Of a stretch of 6,190 bases of DNA, positions 5,128 to 6,190 are shown piece after piece (position 1 is the stretch's first letter; every line of letters begins with the position of its first letter). The position numbers were made by a program, and so were the translations under genes. The notes beneath the pieces were generated by a model. That model worked only from the letters and a program-made list of their open reading frames with translations. It was not told where the DNA came from and did no database searches. The stretch is from Candidatus Iainarchaeum sp. (lineage in GTDB: Archaea > Iainarchaeota > Iainarchaeia > Iainarchaeales > GCA-2688035), in contig JAFCFG010000063.1 in assembly GCA_017608725.1 (NCBI GenBank), positions 1 to 6,190 on the forward strand, given 5' to 3'.

Positions 5128-6047
5128 AGAAAGTAAAATTCATCTGGCTGAACGGTTCCCTTGTTCTATGGGACAAAGCTAAAGTTCACTTTCTAACACA
5201 CGCGCTTCACTATGGCTCGGCTGTCTTTGAGGGAATCCGGTGCTATGAAACAAAGAAGGGCCCAGCGGTTTTCCGCTTAAAGGACCACACAAAAAGGCTG
5301 TTCTACAGTGCTGGCGTTTTTGGCCTGAAAATTCCCTATACTGAAAAGCAGGTAAATGATGCAACAATCCAGACAATAAAAGCAAATAAGCTCAAAGAAT
5401 GCTACATCAGGCCAATCGCTTACTATGGCTATGGGCAAATGGGCCTTAACCCAATTGGAGCAAAGGTTGACTTTGGAATTGCAGTTTGGCCATGGGGGGC
5501 CTATTTGGGAAAGGAAGGCCTTGAAAAAGGAATTAGAATGAAAATAAGCACTTGGGTCAGGCCTCCCACTAATATAATGCCTACCAATGCCAAAGTTTCA
5601 GGCAATTATGTTAACAGCATTCTTGCAAAGGTTGACGCAATTGAAACAGGATATGAGGAAGCAATTCTTTTGGACATTAACCGAAACGTTGCAGAATGCA
5701 CTGGGGAAAACCTATTCATAGTAAAGGACAACGTGCTCATAACGCCGCCAACAGAAAACGCATTGAAGGGAATTACCAGGGCCTCAATAATCCAGATTGC
5801 AGAGGATTTCGGCATTCAGGTAGAGGAAAAGCTCTTCAAGAAAGAGGGGTTGTACAAAGCAGATGAGGCCTTCCTTACCGGAACAGCTGCAGAGGTAACA
5901 CCAATCAGGGAGGTTGATGACAACCAAATTGGGGAGGGCAAGCCAGGGCCAATAACAAAAAAGTTGCAGGCAAAGTTCTACGAAGCCATAAGGGGAAAGG
6001 ACCCAAAATACGAGAAGTGGCTTGATTTTGTCAGGCAATTCCATTAA
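5124..6047 (+). CDS. ilvE: Branched-chain amino acid aminotransferase
   Basis: PLP enzyme (fold type IV) that swaps amino groups between valine, leucine or isoleucine and 2-oxoglutarate; last step of branched-chain synthesis or first of breakdown. At 307 aa it has standard length. Seen: HALHYGSAVFEGIRCYE (26-42), R58 in HTKRLF for PLP phosphate, catalytic K157 in NAKVSGNY (155-162), EAILLD (179-184), E191 in AECTGENLF for the PLP ring nitrogen, GITRAS (216-221) and LTGTAAEVTPI (251-261). The loop before E191 reads LDINRNVAEC where most members have a glycine in place of one of these residues and AEG, a small deviation. FEGIR and the 307-aa length favour IlvE over D-amino-acid transaminase or aminodeoxychorismate lyase. 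The ATG overlaps the stop of the basic protein gene, so translation is probably coupled. It is the last gene of the plus-strand run. Confidence 0.93.
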   Translation: MKKVKFIWLNGSLVLWDKAKVHFLTHALHYGSAVFEGIRCYETKKGPAVFRLKDHTKRLFYSAGVFGLKIPYTEKQVNDATIQTIKANKLKECYIRPIAYYGYGQMGLNPIGAKVDFGIAVWPWGAYLGKEGLEKGIRMKISTWVRPPTNIMPTNAKVSGNYVNSILAKVDAIETGYEEAILLDINRNVAECTGENLFIVKDNVLITPPTENALKGITRASIIQIAEDFGIQVEEKLFKKEGLYKADEAFLTGTAAEVTPIREVDDNQIGEGKPGPITKKLQAKFYEAIRGKDPKYEKWLDFVRQFH

Positions 6048-6064
6048 CAGCCCAGGCCCTGTTA
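6045..6064. terminator. Inverted repeat between convergent genes, carrying both stop codons
   Basis: TAACAG at 6045-6050 and CTGTTA at 6059-6064 are perfect complements around an 8-base loop (CCCAGGCC). The ilvE stop TAA is in the left arm and the stop of the opposite gene in the right arm. A six-pair stem without a T-tract is a weak terminator, but the position between convergent genes is suggestive. Confidence 0.3.
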
Positions 6065-6190
6065 TTGGGTCTGCTGCTTTGGCTTTTTGCCCTTCAGAAG
6101 CAATATGCCAGCCACTACGATTAACACTGCAATTAGTGCTACTATCTCCAAGGGCATTTCCTGGCCTGGTGTATGATAACCTGTTCCAAT
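6062..6190 (-). CDS. C-terminus of a membrane-anchored protein (5' part outside window)
   Basis: The minus strand is open from the right edge for 42 codons and ends in TAA at 6064-6062. The fragment has a short polar stretch (GYHTPGQEM), one hydrophobic segment of about 19 residues (LEIVALIAVLIVVAGILLL) and a basic tail, KGKKPKQQTQ. That order, hydrophobic helix then positive residues at the very end, is typical of archaeal surface proteins held by a C-terminal membrane anchor with the tail in the cytoplasm. What lies before it is not visible, so function cannot be given. It converges on ilvE with a 14-base gap. Confidence 0.6.
   Translation of the reverse strand: MGTGYHTPGQEMPLEIVALIAVLIVVAGILLLKGKKPKQQTQ

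Noticed and set aside
1..6190. tRNA, rRNA, CRISPR array, insertion sequence or phage genes
   Set aside because: No tRNA-like cloverleaf, regularly spaced repeats, transposase motifs or terminal repeats were seen on either strand by eye.

Overview
The window looks archaeal, and most likely from a small-genome DPANN-type archaeon (that lineage is inference). The sequence shows an archaeal-type cytidylate kinase, a form III-type RuBisCO, AT-rich TATA-like boxes about 27 bp upstream of predicted transcript starts, one apparently leaderless gene, AGG/AGA-dominated arginine codons, and tight gene packing. Two genes (a NadD-type adenylyltransferase and NadC) belong to families best known from bacteria.

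Layout. The left part is on the minus strand: a cytidylate kinase cut by the window edge (1-540), then a winged-HTH/PAS regulator with a cysteine cluster (581-1138). A bidirectional control region (about 1150-1240) holds two TATA boxes and four copies of an 11-bp dyad, TTGATWATCAA, arranged as a mirror image around position 1196. On its plus side lies a small unrecognised ORF (1260-1415) whose coding signal seems to continue in the +1 frame to 1476. After a 160-base spacer that may hold a gene remnant on the minus strand, RuBisCO (1640-2920) and NadC (3003-3827) follow on the plus strand. A compact plus-strand run comes next: NadD-like adenylyltransferase (3883-4464), single-domain O6-alkylguanine-DNA alkyltransferase (4468-4785), a basic unknown protein (4792-5127) and a branched-chain aminotransferase (5124-6047). 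The window ends with the C-terminus of a convergent, membrane-anchored protein (6062-6190, minus).

How the genes work together. NadC makes nicotinate mononucleotide from quinolinate and PRPP, and the NadD-like enzyme would adenylylate it, so the two give consecutive steps of NAD synthesis. Form III RuBisCO in archaea usually consumes ribulose-1,5-bisphosphate derived from AMP/nucleoside salvage, and cytidylate kinase recycles CMP, so nucleotide-ribose metabolism is a loose common theme; no AMP phosphorylase or ribose-1,5-bisphosphate isomerase is visible here. The best candidate for something undescribed is the mirror-symmetric promoter between the PAS regulator and the small divergent gene, which predicts an autoregulated two-gene unit.
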